Origin: Cobetia marina
GTDB taxonomy: Bacteria > Pseudomonadota > Gammaproteobacteria > Pseudomonadales > Halomonadaceae
Reading direction: 5' to 3'
Length of the DNA stretch: 64,000 nt
Assembly: GCF_001720485.1 (NCBI RefSeq)
Contig: NZ_CP017114.1
Location: forward strand, 4,030,001-4,094,000
Under the pieces are notes generated by a model. The model was not told the origin of the DNA, did no database searches, and saw only the letters and a program-made list of their open reading frames with translations. A program made the position numbers and the translations under genes. Below, one piece after another: positions 27,363 to 37,315 of the stretch. Within the stretch, counting starts at the first letter, position 1. Every line of letters starts with the position of its first letter.

Positions 27363-28373
27363 ATGCCCGACTTCAGCGCACTGCTCGATTATGGCCCTTT
27401 CATTCGTCTGCCTGAGTGTCTGCCCGGTCAGACGACCAGCCCGCTGGCCTGTTACCTGAGCCACTATGGCCTGGATGAACTGCGCAGCGCACATGTCACC
27501 GTACATGCCGGACACCTCGATGCTGGCGATTTTCGCCTGTGGGCACAGCTGTGGACTCCGCCGAGTCCGCGCGGCACCATCTTCGTGGTGCATGGATATT
27601 TCGATCACCTCGCGCTGTATCGGCACCTGCTGGCCCACCTGCTGAAACAGGGCTGGCAGGTCGCGCTGTGGGACCTGCCGGGGCATGGCCTGTCCTCCGG
27701 CGAGCCGGCTTCCATCGATGACTTCGGTGACTATGTCGGCTGCCTGCAGGCGTTTCAGGAGTACCTGGAAGTCCACGACCTGGCGCCGCATCCCTGGTTC
27801 GGGATCGGTCAGAGCACCGGCGGCTCCGTGCTGGCCACCGACGCCCTGATGCGTGGCAGTGACTCGCGCTGGCAGGGAATCGCGCTGCTCGCCCCGCTGG
27901 TCCGCCCCTGGGGGTGGCCGCAGTCCCGCTGGCTGCATAGCATGGCGCGCCCCTTCATCGACTCCATTCCGCGCAAGTACCGCGCGAATACCAATGACGC
28001 GGCGTTCTACGAGTTCCTGAGCACCAACGACCCGCTTCAGGCGGATCGACTCGCCGTGAAGTGGGTCTCGGCCATGCGCGCCTGGATTCCACGCCTGCAG
28101 GCCCTCCCGCCCTGCTCGCTACCCACCCTGATACTGCAGGGCGAACAGGACACCACGGTGGACTGGCAGTGGAATCTCGACGTGCTGGCCAGCAAGTTCC
28201 CCAACGCGCGGATTCATCGCCACCCCGAGGCGCAGCATCATCTGGTCAATGAGGCCGAGCCGATTCGCACGGCCTTGTTCGCCGAGCTGGATGCCTTCCT
28301 CGATGCGCTGTCGCCGCGCCCGGAACTTGAGGCCCCTGATGGCAGGGGAGGCGCCCCGGCATGTCACGAATGA
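27363..28373 (+). CDS. Alpha/beta hydrolase (serine esterase/lysophospholipase-like)
   Basis: A 336-residue cytoplasmic alpha/beta hydrolase. The nucleophile is Ser151 in GQSTGG. The oxyanion region is VVHGYFDHLALY, WDLPGHGLSSGEP is the usual strand-4 motif, and the acid and His of the triad are likely in LILQGEQDTTVDW and HPEAQHHLVNEA. It resembles monoacylglycerol lipase or lysophospholipase L2-type enzymes. The ATG at 27363 has GGAG six bases before it, whereas the ATG at 27351 has none. It overlaps the next gene by 13 bases and heads a four-gene run to 31173. Confidence 0.85.
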   Translation: MPDFSALLDYGPFIRLPECLPGQTTSPLACYLSHYGLDELRSAHVTVHAGHLDAGDFRLWAQLWTPPSPRGTIFVVHGYFDHLALYRHLLAHLLKQGWQVALWDLPGHGLSSGEPASIDDFGDYVGCLQAFQEYLEVHDLAPHPWFGIGQSTGGSVLATDALMRGSDSRWQGIALLAPLVRPWGWPQSRWLHSMARPFIDSIPRKYRANTNDAAFYEFLSTNDPLQADRLAVKWVSAMRAWIPRLQALPPCSLPTLILQGEQDTTVDWQWNLDVLASKFPNARIHRHPEAQHHLVNEAEPIRTALFAELDAFLDALSPRPELEAPDGRGGAPACHE

Positions 28374-28891
28374 GTCGCGGGCTGCGAACACTGGCGAGCC
28401 TGATGTTGATCACCGGTCTGACCGGCTGCATGGGACTGGATCAGGTGCCACGCGCGGAGCGCGACCCCATCTATGGCCTGGGCCAGAGTGCTGCCCGCCT
28501 GCTGGATGAGCAGAGCTGGACCCCGCCACTGGGCGAGCAGGTCCTGCTGCTGGCACCTCCTGAAGTGGATACCAGTCTCGAGGTGCAGCCCGGCGCACTC
28601 AATGAAGCGCTGACACGTGCCCTGCTGGCGCTCAAGGATGGCCCGCAGGTGCTCAACTGGAGCAACGATCGCCCCGGCATCGACAGTCTGCAATGGCGCC
28701 TCGTGGCACGCCTGGATACCAGCGGTGGCCCCCTGAGGCTCTCCGACCGCACCCTGCAGCCCTACCAGCTGACACTGGAGCTGGTGCGCCGTCTCAGCGC
28801 GGAGCGCCAGCAGACCCGGACATTCACGCTCAGCGGCGCCTTCGATCAGGCGGCGCTTGACGCCCTTGCCAGTGCGCGACCTGCCTCCTGA
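28361..28891 (+). CDS. Lipoprotein of unknown function
   Basis: A 176-residue protein with a lipoprotein signal: basic start, hydrophobic core, and the lipobox LTGC with Cys23 to be lipidated. The residue after the Cys is Met, so sorting to the outer membrane is likely. The mature part has a region (VLLLAPPEVDTSLEVQPGALNEALTRAL) in which two strands flank a helix, a little like FlgO/LpoB-type domains, but I would not assign it to them. It overlaps the hydrolase gene upstream by 13 bases, with GGGGAGG as ribosome site. Confidence 0.75.
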   Translation: MSRMSRGLRTLASLMLITGLTGCMGLDQVPRAERDPIYGLGQSAARLLDEQSWTPPLGEQVLLLAPPEVDTSLEVQPGALNEALTRALLALKDGPQVLNWSNDRPGIDSLQWRLVARLDTSGGPLRLSDRTLQPYQLTLELVRRLSAERQQTRTFTLSGAFDQAALDALASARPAS

Positions 28892-28979
28892 GCGCCCACT
28901 GTCTCCTCGACTCACTCTCTGACGCCGCATGGCCACCTCCTGCCTCCCGGCGTCATCCGTTACCGCCTCTGGAGCCAAG

Positions 28980-30131
28980 ATGACTACCGCCACTCCCCGC
29001 CGTTTCCTGGCCCACCTTTATCAGGAGGGACCGCACAACCCGTTCCCCGGCATCAAGGCGCTGGAACGCAGACTGGGGCATGCGCTGCCGCATCAGTACG
29101 GCTCCAATGAAGGGCTCGACATGCCCCACGCGGTACTCGGCGGCGAGCTGGGCCATGCCCTGGCAGACCTGAGCCGCAGCTACGCGGACGCCGATGCCTG
29201 GCAACTGCGCCATCAACTGGCCGAGCGCCTGGGCGTCGCCTACGAGACGCTGCTGGTCGACGCCGGCGCCGACAGCCTGCTGGCGCTGGTGATGCGCGCC
29301 ACCATCTGTGCGGGAGAGCGCGTGATCACCAGTGCCGGCACCTACCCCACACTGGCGTACTTTGCGCGCGGTCTCGGTGCTGAGGTCATTGAAGTGCCAT
29401 ATACCGAAGCCCATGCCTCTGATGATGCCCTCCATTTCGCCCAGCTGGCACCGGATCTCGCCGCACTCGCCGCGGCGGCAAGTCAGCATGCGGCCCGTGT
29501 CGTCTATCTCGCCAACCCGGACAACCCCAGCGGGCACCTGCACTCGGATGAAGATGTCCGAGCACTGCGTGATGCGCTCCCAGCGGACTGCAGCCTGCTG
29601 CTGGACGAGGCCTATCACGACTTCCGCCCCGATGCGGCGCAGGCCGACAATGCCCCGATGGCTCGTACCTTCCGGCTGCGCACCTTCTCCAAGGCTTATG
29701 GACTGGCGGGCCTGCGTCTCGGCTTCATGATCGCCGAGCGTGAGGATCTCGCCCTTCTGACCAAGGTTCGGATCCACTATGCCGTCAGCGCGCCGGCACT
29801 GGCAGCCGGCGAGCTGCTGCTGAAGCATCCCGAAGAAGCCGCGACTCACGTTGCCGCGGTCATCCAGTCTCGTGATCAGCTTGCCGAGCACCTGCGCTCG
29901 CTGGGGGCTGACGTCCTCCCCAGTGCCACCAACTTCCTCTGCGTGCGCCTCAAGAGCGCCGAGCGGGCTGCTCAGGTTCAGCAGCAACTGATGGCGCAGG
30001 GCGTGCTGATCACCCGCTCCCCTCACCCGGCGCTCGGCCATATCCTGCGCATCTCGACCCTGGAGGACAGCCTGGTACCGGGTCGACTGGCGCGTCTCGA
30101 GCAGGCCATCGTCGAAGAGAATCGCTCATGA
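28980..30131 (+). CDS. PLP-dependent aminotransferase, histidinol-phosphate aminotransferase type
   Basis: A class I/II fold-type I aminotransferase, 383 residues, with GGAG six bases before the ATG at 28980. The PLP lysine is Lys238 in TFSKAYGLAGLRLGF. The cofactor contacts NPDNPSGHL and LLLDEAYHDF are clear, and the C-terminal arginine that binds the substrate carboxylate is in HILRIS. This fits HisC, which converts imidazole-acetol phosphate to histidinol phosphate. No other his gene is nearby, so an aromatic or other amino acid substrate (HisC2-like) is possible. Confidence 0.85.
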   Translation: MTTATPRRFLAHLYQEGPHNPFPGIKALERRLGHALPHQYGSNEGLDMPHAVLGGELGHALADLSRSYADADAWQLRHQLAERLGVAYETLLVDAGADSLLALVMRATICAGERVITSAGTYPTLAYFARGLGAEVIEVPYTEAHASDDALHFAQLAPDLAALAAAASQHAARVVYLANPDNPSGHLHSDEDVRALRDALPADCSLLLDEAYHDFRPDAAQADNAPMARTFRLRTFSKAYGLAGLRLGFMIAEREDLALLTKVRIHYAVSAPALAAGELLLKHPEEAATHVAAVIQSRDQLAEHLRSLGADVLPSATNFLCVRLKSAERAAQVQQQLMAQGVLITRSPHPALGHILRISTLEDSLVPGRLARLEQAIVEENRS

Positions 30132-30141
30132 GTGCCGGCCG

Positions 30142-31173
30142 ATGAGCCTGACCAGCATCGTGCTCCGCAGCGTCGCCAGCCTTGCCTTGCTGGGGGCGAG
30201 CCTGTGGCTGATGCCTGCCCTGTGGTTCCGCCTGCCGGGACCGGAGGGGCTTCGCACGACACTGGCCGTCCTCGCGGGTGCGCTGAGCCTCATCTGTGTC
30301 ATTGCGCTGTGGTGGCCGCAACTCCATGCGATTCGCTGGCGACTGGCGGGCAGCTACCTGATGCTGTTGGTCGCCAGCCTCGGCTGGTGGAACAGCATCA
30401 CCCCGCGGGCGGACCGCGACTGGGCGCCGGAGGTCGAACATCTGGTCGAGGGGAGCCTCAGCCAAGATGACATCCTGCACCTCGAACAGGTGCGCAACTT
30501 CGAGTGGCGCACGCCTGAGGATTACACGCCGCGCTGGGAGAGTCGGGACTATCCTCTGGATCAACTGACCTCGGTGGATCTGTTGACCAGTCACTGGATG
30601 GGGCCGCAGATCGCTCATACGCTGGTCAGCTTCGGTTTCGCCGATGGACGCCATCTGGCCTTCTCGGTGGAAATCCGCAAGGAGCGTGACGAGGCCTTCT
30701 CGACACTGGGCGGGATGTTCAAGGAGTACGAACTGGCGGTGATCGCCGCTGACGAGCGCGACATCATCCGCGTGCGCAGCAACGTGCGCGGGGAGCAGGT
30801 GCATCTCTATCGGGTGCAGATGCCGCGCGAACTGATCCGCGAATTGCTGCTGGCCTACGTCGACGAAGCCGAGACATTGCGCACTCAGCCACGCTTCTAC
30901 AACACCGCCACCAGCAACTGCACCACCCTCGTCTACGCAATGATGACGCGCCTCACCGACGGCCTGCCGCTGGACTATCGACTGCTGCTCTCCGGCTATC
31001 TGCCGGAATATGTCGCGGACCAGGATGCGCTCAGTGGCGCCGCACCCTTCGACGAGCTCAAGGCCAGAAGCCTGATCAACCCTGCCGCCATCGCCGCCGA
31101 CGAGCACCCGGACGGCGACTTCTCGCGCCTGATCCGTGAGGGCATCCCCGGCGCGGACAGCCCGTCCTTCTGA
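30142..31173 (+). CDS. DUF4105 (Lnb-type) membrane protein
   Basis: A 343-residue protein with three N-terminal hydrophobic segments (about residues 5-30, 38-58, 66-84) and a large periplasmic DUF4105 domain. The domain shows the conserved pattern HWMGPQIAHTLVSFGF and FYNTATSNCTTLVYAMM; the His and Cys in these are candidate catalytic residues of a papain-like fold. The function is unknown. It starts ten bases after the aminotransferase stop, so it is probably co-transcribed although its own ribosome site is weak. It is convergent with comM. Confidence 0.8.
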   Translation: MSLTSIVLRSVASLALLGASLWLMPALWFRLPGPEGLRTTLAVLAGALSLICVIALWWPQLHAIRWRLAGSYLMLLVASLGWWNSITPRADRDWAPEVEHLVEGSLSQDDILHLEQVRNFEWRTPEDYTPRWESRDYPLDQLTSVDLLTSHWMGPQIAHTLVSFGFADGRHLAFSVEIRKERDEAFSTLGGMFKEYELAVIAADERDIIRVRSNVRGEQVHLYRVQMPRELIRELLLAYVDEAETLRTQPRFYNTATSNCTTLVYAMMTRLTDGLPLDYRLLLSGYLPEYVADQDALSGAAPFDELKARSLINPAAIAADEHPDGDFSRLIREGIPGADSPSF

Positions 31174-31201
31174 ACGGGCGACGCGGCCCGACAGGCAGTG
31201 C

Positions 31202-32740
31202 TCAGGCGCTGCGTTGTTCCGCTCCCGGGCGGGCCGGGTCTCTCCCCATCATGCGGTCCAGCTGACGATAGCCGATGGCTTCCATCAGCTGGGGCCGCTG
31301 CACGCCATCCTGCGCAATGAGATCGCTCAACGTCAGCGCGACACGCAATACCCGGTGATAGGCACGCGCCGAGAGATTGAGACGCGACAGCACGCCGGCC
31401 AGCCACTGACGCTCGCCGTCCTCCAGCTGGCAGGCGGCTTCCAGGGCATGGGTGTCGAGATGGGCATTGAGCCCGCCGCGGGCCAATTGACGAGCGCGGG
31501 CTGCCAGCACCCGTTCGCGCACTGCGTCCGAGGCCTCACCGGGGGTCGCGGACGTCAGCTCCTCAGCAGGCAGTCCCGGTACCTCGACCTGCAGATCGAT
31601 ACGGTCCAGCAGCGGGCCAGATAGGCGCGCCTGATAGCGCTGGATCTGGGCCGGCGTGCAACTGCAGTTGCGACGGCTGTCACCAAGATAGCCGCACGGG
31701 CAGGGGTTCATCGCCGCCACCAGCTGGAAACGTGCCGGAAAGCGCCGCTGATGGCTGGCACGCGAGATGAGGATGCGACCGCTCTCCAGCGGCTCACGCA
31801 TCACTTCCAGTACACCACGATCAAATTCCGCCAGCTCGTCCAGAAACAGCACGCCATGATGGGCCAGCGACACCTCTCCCGGACGCGGCCTGGAGCCACC
31901 CCCGACCAGCGCGACACCACTGGCGGTATGATGCGGCGCCCGGAAGGGCCGCTGGCCCCAGCGCTCCATGATCGGCATCCCGCAGACCGAGCGTACCGCC
32001 GCGACTTCCAGGGCCTCGGCTTCTCCCAGCGGCGGCAGAATGCCGGAGAGGCGACTGGCCAGCATCGTCTTGCCCGTACCCGGCGGCCCCGCGAACAGCA
32101 GGTTGTGGCCTCCCGCAGCGGCAATCTCCAGCGCACGCCGCGCCTGATGCTGGCCACGCACCTCGCTCAGGTCCGGCTCCGGGAGTCGCGCCTGAGGAGT
32201 GACGGAACAGACATGCGGCATGATCCTCTCACGCCCGAGAAGGTGCGCCACCAACTCCAGCAGATGGCCCACGGACAGCACATCCAGCTGTTCCGCCAGC
32301 GCGGCCTCATCGGCATTGCCACGCGGCACCACCAGGGTGCGCCCGGCCTTGCGACAGCAGAGCGCAGCAGGCAGCACGCCCGTAACGGAGCGAATGCTGC
32401 CATCGAGTGCCAACTCGCCCAGACACTCGATCTGCGCCACGGCCTCTTCCGGCACCTGACCGGATGCCACCAGGATGCCCAGTGCGATCGGCAGATCAAA
32501 GCGCCCACCCTCCTTGGGCAGGTCAGCCGGGGCCAGATTGAGGGTGATTCGGCGCGCTGGAAACTCGAAGCCTGCATTGAGCAATGCGCTGCGCACTCGC
32601 TCACGACTTTCCTTCACCGCCGCTTCCGGCAAGCCAACGATGGAGAGCCCCGGCAGCCCGTTGGAGAGGTGTACCTCTACCTGCACCTCCGGAGCTTCAA
32701 GACCAAGAGATGCGCGCGTGCGCAACATTGCCAATGACAT
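31202..32740 (-). CDS. comM: ComM/YifB family AAA+ ATPase
   Basis: Mg-chelatase-like AAA+ helicase that promotes branch migration during natural transformation in relatives. From the ATG at 32740 (AGGGAAG upstream) it has 512 residues, the standard length. The N-terminal LonC-like domain begins MSLAMLRTRASLGLEAPEV; the ATPase core has Walker A AGPPGTGKTM and the GVLFLDELAEF Walker B. A four-Cys zinc-finger insert typical of ComM is seen as NPCPCGYLGDSRRNCSCT. The C-terminal SARAYHRVLRVALTLSDL is conserved. It lies close to ubiK and glnK-amtB, an order I recall from Pseudomonas. Confidence 0.95.
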   Translation of the reverse strand: MSLAMLRTRASLGLEAPEVQVEVHLSNGLPGLSIVGLPEAAVKESRERVRSALLNAGFEFPARRITLNLAPADLPKEGGRFDLPIALGILVASGQVPEEAVAQIECLGELALDGSIRSVTGVLPAALCCRKAGRTLVVPRGNADEAALAEQLDVLSVGHLLELVAHLLGRERIMPHVCSVTPQARLPEPDLSEVRGQHQARRALEIAAAGGHNLLFAGPPGTGKTMLASRLSGILPPLGEAEALEVAAVRSVCGMPIMERWGQRPFRAPHHTASGVALVGGGSRPRPGEVSLAHHGVLFLDELAEFDRGVLEVMREPLESGRILISRASHQRRFPARFQLVAAMNPCPCGYLGDSRRNCSCTPAQIQRYQARLSGPLLDRIDLQVEVPGLPAEELTSATPGEASDAVRERVLAARARQLARGGLNAHLDTHALEAACQLEDGERQWLAGVLSRLNLSARAYHRVLRVALTLSDLIAQDGVQRPQLMEAIGYRQLDRMMGRDPARPGAEQRSA

Positions 32741-33888
32741 GAGTCTTCCCTGCGTGATGCCGCCTCTCTGCTGCACGGCGCAATCGGAGCAGGCACCCGC
32801 CTGCCATGAGCGCGAGGGCACGATACCGGTGCCATCTCCTCCAGCATGGCAAATCTCATACCTGCCAGCGTGCACACGACTCAACGCTTGGCGATACGGC
32901 ACTCCTCAAATGTCACTCGCGCTGCCGGACACGGCATGTCCTCACTGCACCGCAACGGTATTATCAGCAATTCCAGCCACCCGTTTCATAATTTTCATTA
33001 CGCCACCAACCCCTAGAATTACTGGATACGTAAGGAAAATACCGACTGTGGATAACATTACATAACCCCCTCGACAGGGCATTTCCCAGCGCTCAAATAT
33101 CCATCATCTGGCAACGCCAAACCCTATCGATATGGACACCGAGCCGCACCACCTCATCGAAGCGTGACGCATTACACTCTGAATCAACATTTGAGGGCGA
33201 CATCAGCCCTCCTCCAGCACCCGGCCAGACCGGCGAAACAGGCGGCAGAGAGGCAATATCGTCACCCGGAACGGGCAAGGCACCCGCACGATGAACCAAC
33301 GGCAGCGTTTCCCGTCGACATCGCGGCATGAACTTCATGAAGAGCTTCACGAAGTAGTTCACGGAGATGTTCATGAAGAAGTGAATGGAGAAACGCCCTG
33401 GCATGACTCAGGAGGCTGGGCTCAAGAGAAGAGGCGCGAGGGAAGGGAGTGCCTTTCCCGAGAGTCACGCAGGCCCCACCCAATGCCAGCCTCCTTCGAT
33501 GCGCCGGACTGGCTGCCGTGTCTGTTCAGCTCGAGACATTCATGCGGACTGAACGTTGAAAATAGCCCATCAACCGGCTTTTTCCATGAAATAACGCGCG
33601 TTCTAGCAGATATTTCACGAAGTTGGCGACATGGAGCACCTGACGGATCGCCAGCCCTCGGGCCTGCACCAGAAGAGTGCTCATGGAACATGCAAGGCGG
33701 TGCTCCAGGCGCTACAGGAGTGCCTCAAGAGGGGGACTGCTGGTATATTTGATCGGTTGTCTCGGCCCTGCTGATACAACCGCCAAGCTGTCTCAAGGAG
33801 GCCACCCAAGGGTGGCAGAGAATCGTCCAACCCACGGAAAGGGCCAGCCATTCAGGACGACTTCGGCTTGTTTCAGGAGTAACACCCC
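32741..33888. other. 1.15 kb region without a supported gene
   Basis: The longest gap in the window. Possible frames on both strands (for example plus 33291-33752, minus 33093-33404) have no ribosome site, no recognisable family and odd composition. The region carries a 12-bp-periodic repeat (33327-33386), one isolated perfect DnaA-box match (TGTGGATAA, about 33047-33055) and, at the right end, the promoter area of the small membrane protein gene. It could hold a small RNA or a decayed gene, but nothing more can be supported. Confidence 0.4.
33327..33386 (+). repeat. 12-bp-periodic imperfect tandem repeat
   Basis: Five diverged 12-base units (CATGAACTTCAT, GAAGAGCTTCAC, GAAGTAGTTCAC, GGAGATGTTCAT, GAAGAAGTGAAT) in a row. 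Read on the plus strand in one frame they give HELH/EELH/EVVH-like repeats. No start with a ribosome site supports translation. Confidence 0.8.
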
Positions 33889-34167
33889 ATGCAAGACATG
33901 CTTGCCTCGCTGGCACCCATGGCGGACATCATCGGCATGCTCGGCACCTCTCTGGTGGTCGGTGCCTTCTTTCTGCTGCAGATTGGCAGACTCGATGCAC
34001 GTAGCCTGACCTACAACCTCATGAATCTGAGCGGGGCGATCCTCTTGTTGATCAGCCTGTGCATCAACTTCAATCTCGCCAGCTTCGTGATCGAGGTGTT
34101 CTGGATCGTGGCATCTCTGGTGGGCCTGGTTCGCTGGTTGATGGGGTCTCGTCCACAGACGGTCTGA
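33889..34167 (+). CDS. CBU_0592-family small membrane protein
   Basis: A 92-residue inner-membrane protein with three hydrophobic segments (about residues 10-32, 44-60 and 64-84). The pattern IGMLGTSLVVGAFFLLQIGRLD and SLTYNLMNLSGAILLLISL is that of a small widespread family named after CBU_0592, of unknown function. The ATG at 33889 has CAGGAG nine bases upstream. It is convergent with ubiK, with a shared terminator between. Confidence 0.8.
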   Translation: MQDMLASLAPMADIIGMLGTSLVVGAFFLLQIGRLDARSLTYNLMNLSGAILLLISLCINFNLASFVIEVFWIVASLVGLVRWLMGSRPQTV

Positions 34168-34200
34168 CCTGCCCGGCACCCGCCTCATGCGACGGACACA

Positions 34201-34238
34201 AAAAAACCGCCACACCTCGACGGGTGTGGCGGTTTTTT
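34201..34238. terminator. Bidirectional terminator between the small membrane protein gene and ubiK
   Basis: A 10-bp GC-rich stem (CCGCCACACC / GGTGTGGCGG) with a 6-base loop, flanked by A6 on the left and T7 on the right. It can terminate both converging transcripts. Confidence 0.92.
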
Positions 34239-34252
34239 TGGCAGCATGCCAT

Positions 34253-34627
34253 TCAGGCGTCGCGTTGACGCTCGATCTCCTCGGCGTGGCTGGCGGCTTC
34301 CCGCTTTGCCAGCGCGGTCTCTCCCTCATCGTCCACCGCCACGGCAGGCTCGGTGGTCGACGCAGCACCCGCCACCAGTCCCTGCTTCTCCAGCAGCGCC
34401 TCAAGTGCGATGACCTGCTTCTCCAGCGACTCCACACGCCCGCGAGTCCGCGTCAGCACATCCATCATGATGTCGAAGTCCTCGCGCGACACCAGTTCCA
34501 TGCGATCAAAGGCGCTGCGCATCACGCCCTGTACGGACTTCTGCAGCTCTTCCGGGCCGTGCGAGGCGTCCTGGAGGCGCTCACCGATCTGCTGGGCCAT
34601 ACGCCCGATGACGTCGTTCTTGAACAT
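34253..34627 (-). CDS. ubiK: Ubiquinone biosynthesis accessory factor UbiK (YqiC/BMFP)
   Basis: A 124-residue coiled-coil protein of the membrane fusogenic/BMFP family. In E. coli it binds UbiJ and supports aerobic ubiquinone synthesis. The N-terminal helix (MFKNDVIGRMAQQIGERL) is amphipathic. The conserved FDRMELVSREDFDIMMDVLTRTR and following heptads (LEKQVIALEALLE) form the trimeric coiled coil. The last 30 residues are acidic and unconserved. The ATG at 34627 has GAGG upstream; the frame's upstream start at 34648 is less likely. It is divergent from glnK. Confidence 0.9.
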   Translation of the reverse strand: MFKNDVIGRMAQQIGERLQDASHGPEELQKSVQGVMRSAFDRMELVSREDFDIMMDVLTRTRGRVESLEKQVIALEALLEKQGLVAGAASTTEPAVAVDDEGETALAKREAASHAEEIERQRDA

Positions 34628-34802
34628 GCTCCACCTCAGCCATTGCAAGCCGACGGGCCCATCATGGGGCTGTCGGTCAGAGAAAAGGATCTCCCCGAAA
34701 CGTGGGGGACATCATGTCATGTTGCAAGGATACGCAACCCGCTGGCCTGACGCATGTCCCGACCCCGAATCTCTCGCCACTGACGGCAGGCACCGGCCCT
34801 TG

Positions 34803-34819
34803 TGCACCATATTAGCGCT
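34803..34819 (+). promoter_or_regulatory. Probable NtrC binding site 1
   Basis: TGCACCATATTAGCGCT: the left half site TGCACCA is perfect, while the right half matches at 4 of 7 positions of the TGCACC-N5-GGTGCA consensus. Its centre is 44 bases upstream of site 2, i.e. on the same face of the helix. Confidence 0.55.
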
Positions 34820-34846
34820 ATCTCCTACCTCGAAAGCCGCAATTCA

Positions 34847-34863
34847 GGCACCAAAGCGGTGCA
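34847..34863 (+). promoter_or_regulatory. NtrC binding site 2
   Basis: GGCACCAAAGCGGTGCA matches the NtrC dyad TGCACCAAAATGGTGCA at 14 of 17 positions. It lies about 130 bases before the predicted sigma-54 start point, a normal enhancer distance. Confidence 0.8.
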
Positions 34864-34960
34864 TCGCCATGGCGTTCTTCTTGCCGTCATTTTTGGCCTT
34901 GCTGCGGAGCTGCTTTTTCCTTCAGCACAACTAGATGAATTTAAAGATTTTTTAACCTCA

Positions 34961-34975
34961 TGGCATACCTCGTGC
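34961..34975 (+). promoter_or_regulatory. Sigma-54 promoter of glnK-amtB
   Basis: TGGCATACCTCGTGC has the invariant GG (34962-34963) and GC (34974-34975) exactly ten bases apart, and matches TGGCAC-N5-TTGC well. Transcription should start near 34987, giving a leader of about 78 bases before glnK. With the NtrC sites upstream this is a classic nitrogen-starvation promoter. Confidence 0.8.
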
Positions 34976-35013
34976 GATGCACTTGTCAGGAACAGGCCAC
35001 CAGCAGTGTCTGA

Positions 35014-35403
<390 letters not shown>

Positions 35404-35435
35404 GCCCCGCGCACAATAATAAAGGAGAATCCCGC

Positions 35436-36683
35436 ATGAACGAGATCATCGAGGTCAAGTACGCACTTGATACCTTCTATTTCCTGGTCTGTGGCGCCCT
35501 GGTGCTGTGGATGGCTGCCGGCTTTGCCATGCTGGAAGCTGGCCTGGTACGCGCCAAGAACACTACCGAGATCCTGACCAAGAACGTGGCGCTGTTCGCC
35601 ATCGCCTGCACCATGTACATGGTGGTCGGTTACCACATCATGTACTCAAGCGCCGAAGGCGGCTTCCTGCCGAGCCTGGGCTTCTTGATCGGCGCCGAGA
35701 ATACCGCTGAGGAAGCGCTCGCTTCCGGTGGCGACATCTACTACAGCGCGCGTTCCGACTTCTTCTTCCAGGTGGTGTTCGTGGCGACCGCCATGTCCAT
35801 CGTCTCCGGTGCAGTCGCCGAGCGCATGAAGCTGTGGGCCTTCCTGGCCTTCGCCGTGGTCATGACGGGCGTCATCTACCCGGTCCAGGGCTACTGGACC
35901 TGGGGTGGCGGCTTCCTGAGCGAAGCGGGCTTCAGTGACTTCGCCGGCTCCGGCATCGTGCACATGGCAGGCGCTTCCGCCGCACTGGCTGGCGTGCTGC
36001 TGCTGGGGGCTCGCAAGGGCAAGTACGGCAAGAACGGTGAGATCAACGCCATCCCGGGCTCCAATCTGCCGCTGGCGACCCTGGGCACCTTCATCCTGTG
36101 GCTGGGATGGCTGGGCTTCAACGGCGGCTCCGAGCTGGTGCTGTCCAACATCGATGAAGCCAACGCGGTCGCTCAGGTCTTCGTCAACACCAACGCCGCT
36201 GCCTGCGGGGGTGTCATCGCTGCCCTGATCCTCGCCCGCCTGTGGTTCCGCAAGGCTGACCTGACCATGGCCCTCAACGGCGCCCTGGCTGGCCTGGTCG
36301 CCATCACCGCTGGTCCGCTGGCACCGAGTGTCGGTGCTGCCACCCTGATCGGCGCCGTCGGTGGCCTGCTGGTGGTGTTCTCCATCGTCGGCCTCGACAA
36401 GCTCAAGCTCGATGACCCGGTCGGTGCCATCTCCGTCCACGGTGTAGTCGGTCTCTGGGGCCTGATGGCAGTGCCGCTGACCAATGACGATGCCACCTTC
36501 TCCGCACAGCTGCTGGGCGCCGTGTCCATCTTCGCCTGGGTATTCATCGCAAGCTTCGTGGTCTGGCTGGTCATCAAGACCATCATGGGACTGCGCGTCA
36601 GCGAAGAGGAAGAGTACGAAGGCGTCGATCTGGCGGAATGTGGCATGGAGGCGTATCCGGAATTCACCTCCAGCCGCAAGTAA
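35436..36683 (+). CDS. amtB: Ammonium transporter AmtB
   Basis: Trimeric inner-membrane ammonium channel, 415 residues with 11 hydrophobic segments. The twin pore histidines are in SGIVHMAGASAALAG and GAISVHGVVGLWG; the Amt signature begins DFAGSGIVH. AGFAMLEAGLVRAKNT is the first helix and shows no separate signal peptide. It has AAAGGAG upstream and follows glnK closely. A terminator separates it from the second PII gene. Confidence 0.97.
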   Translation: MNEIIEVKYALDTFYFLVCGALVLWMAAGFAMLEAGLVRAKNTTEILTKNVALFAIACTMYMVVGYHIMYSSAEGGFLPSLGFLIGAENTAEEALASGGDIYYSARSDFFFQVVFVATAMSIVSGAVAERMKLWAFLAFAVVMTGVIYPVQGYWTWGGGFLSEAGFSDFAGSGIVHMAGASAALAGVLLLGARKGKYGKNGEINAIPGSNLPLATLGTFILWLGWLGFNGGSELVLSNIDEANAVAQVFVNTNAAACGGVIAALILARLWFRKADLTMALNGALAGLVAITAGPLAPSVGAATLIGAVGGLLVVFSIVGLDKLKLDDPVGAISVHGVVGLWGLMAVPLTNDDATFSAQLLGAVSIFAWVFIASFVVWLVIKTIMGLRVSEEEEYEGVDLAECGMEAYPEFTSSRK

Positions 36684-37172
<489 letters not shown>

Positions 37173-37229
37173 GCCCCTGGTGCAAGCCCTGGCGATGACG
37201 TGCTGCCCCGACGGGTGACATGAGCACAC

Positions 37230-37262
37230 AAAAAACCGCAGGCCATTGGTCTGCGGTTTTTT
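37230..37262 (+). terminator. Terminator of the second PII gene
   Basis: A 9-bp stem with one G-T pair (CCGCAGGCC / GGTCTGCGG) and a 3-base loop, flanked by A6 and T6. It may also serve fpr, which converges from the right. Confidence 0.88.
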
Positions 37263-37315
37263 CGTTTCAGCACGTGCCGTTCATGCGTGATGCTCGTGGT
37301 TCATGCTCAGGGCAT

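Noticed and set aside
33291..33752. A 153-codon plus frame with HELHEEL-like repeats
   Set aside because: No ribosome site, no family and the repeat is better explained as a DNA-level tandem array.
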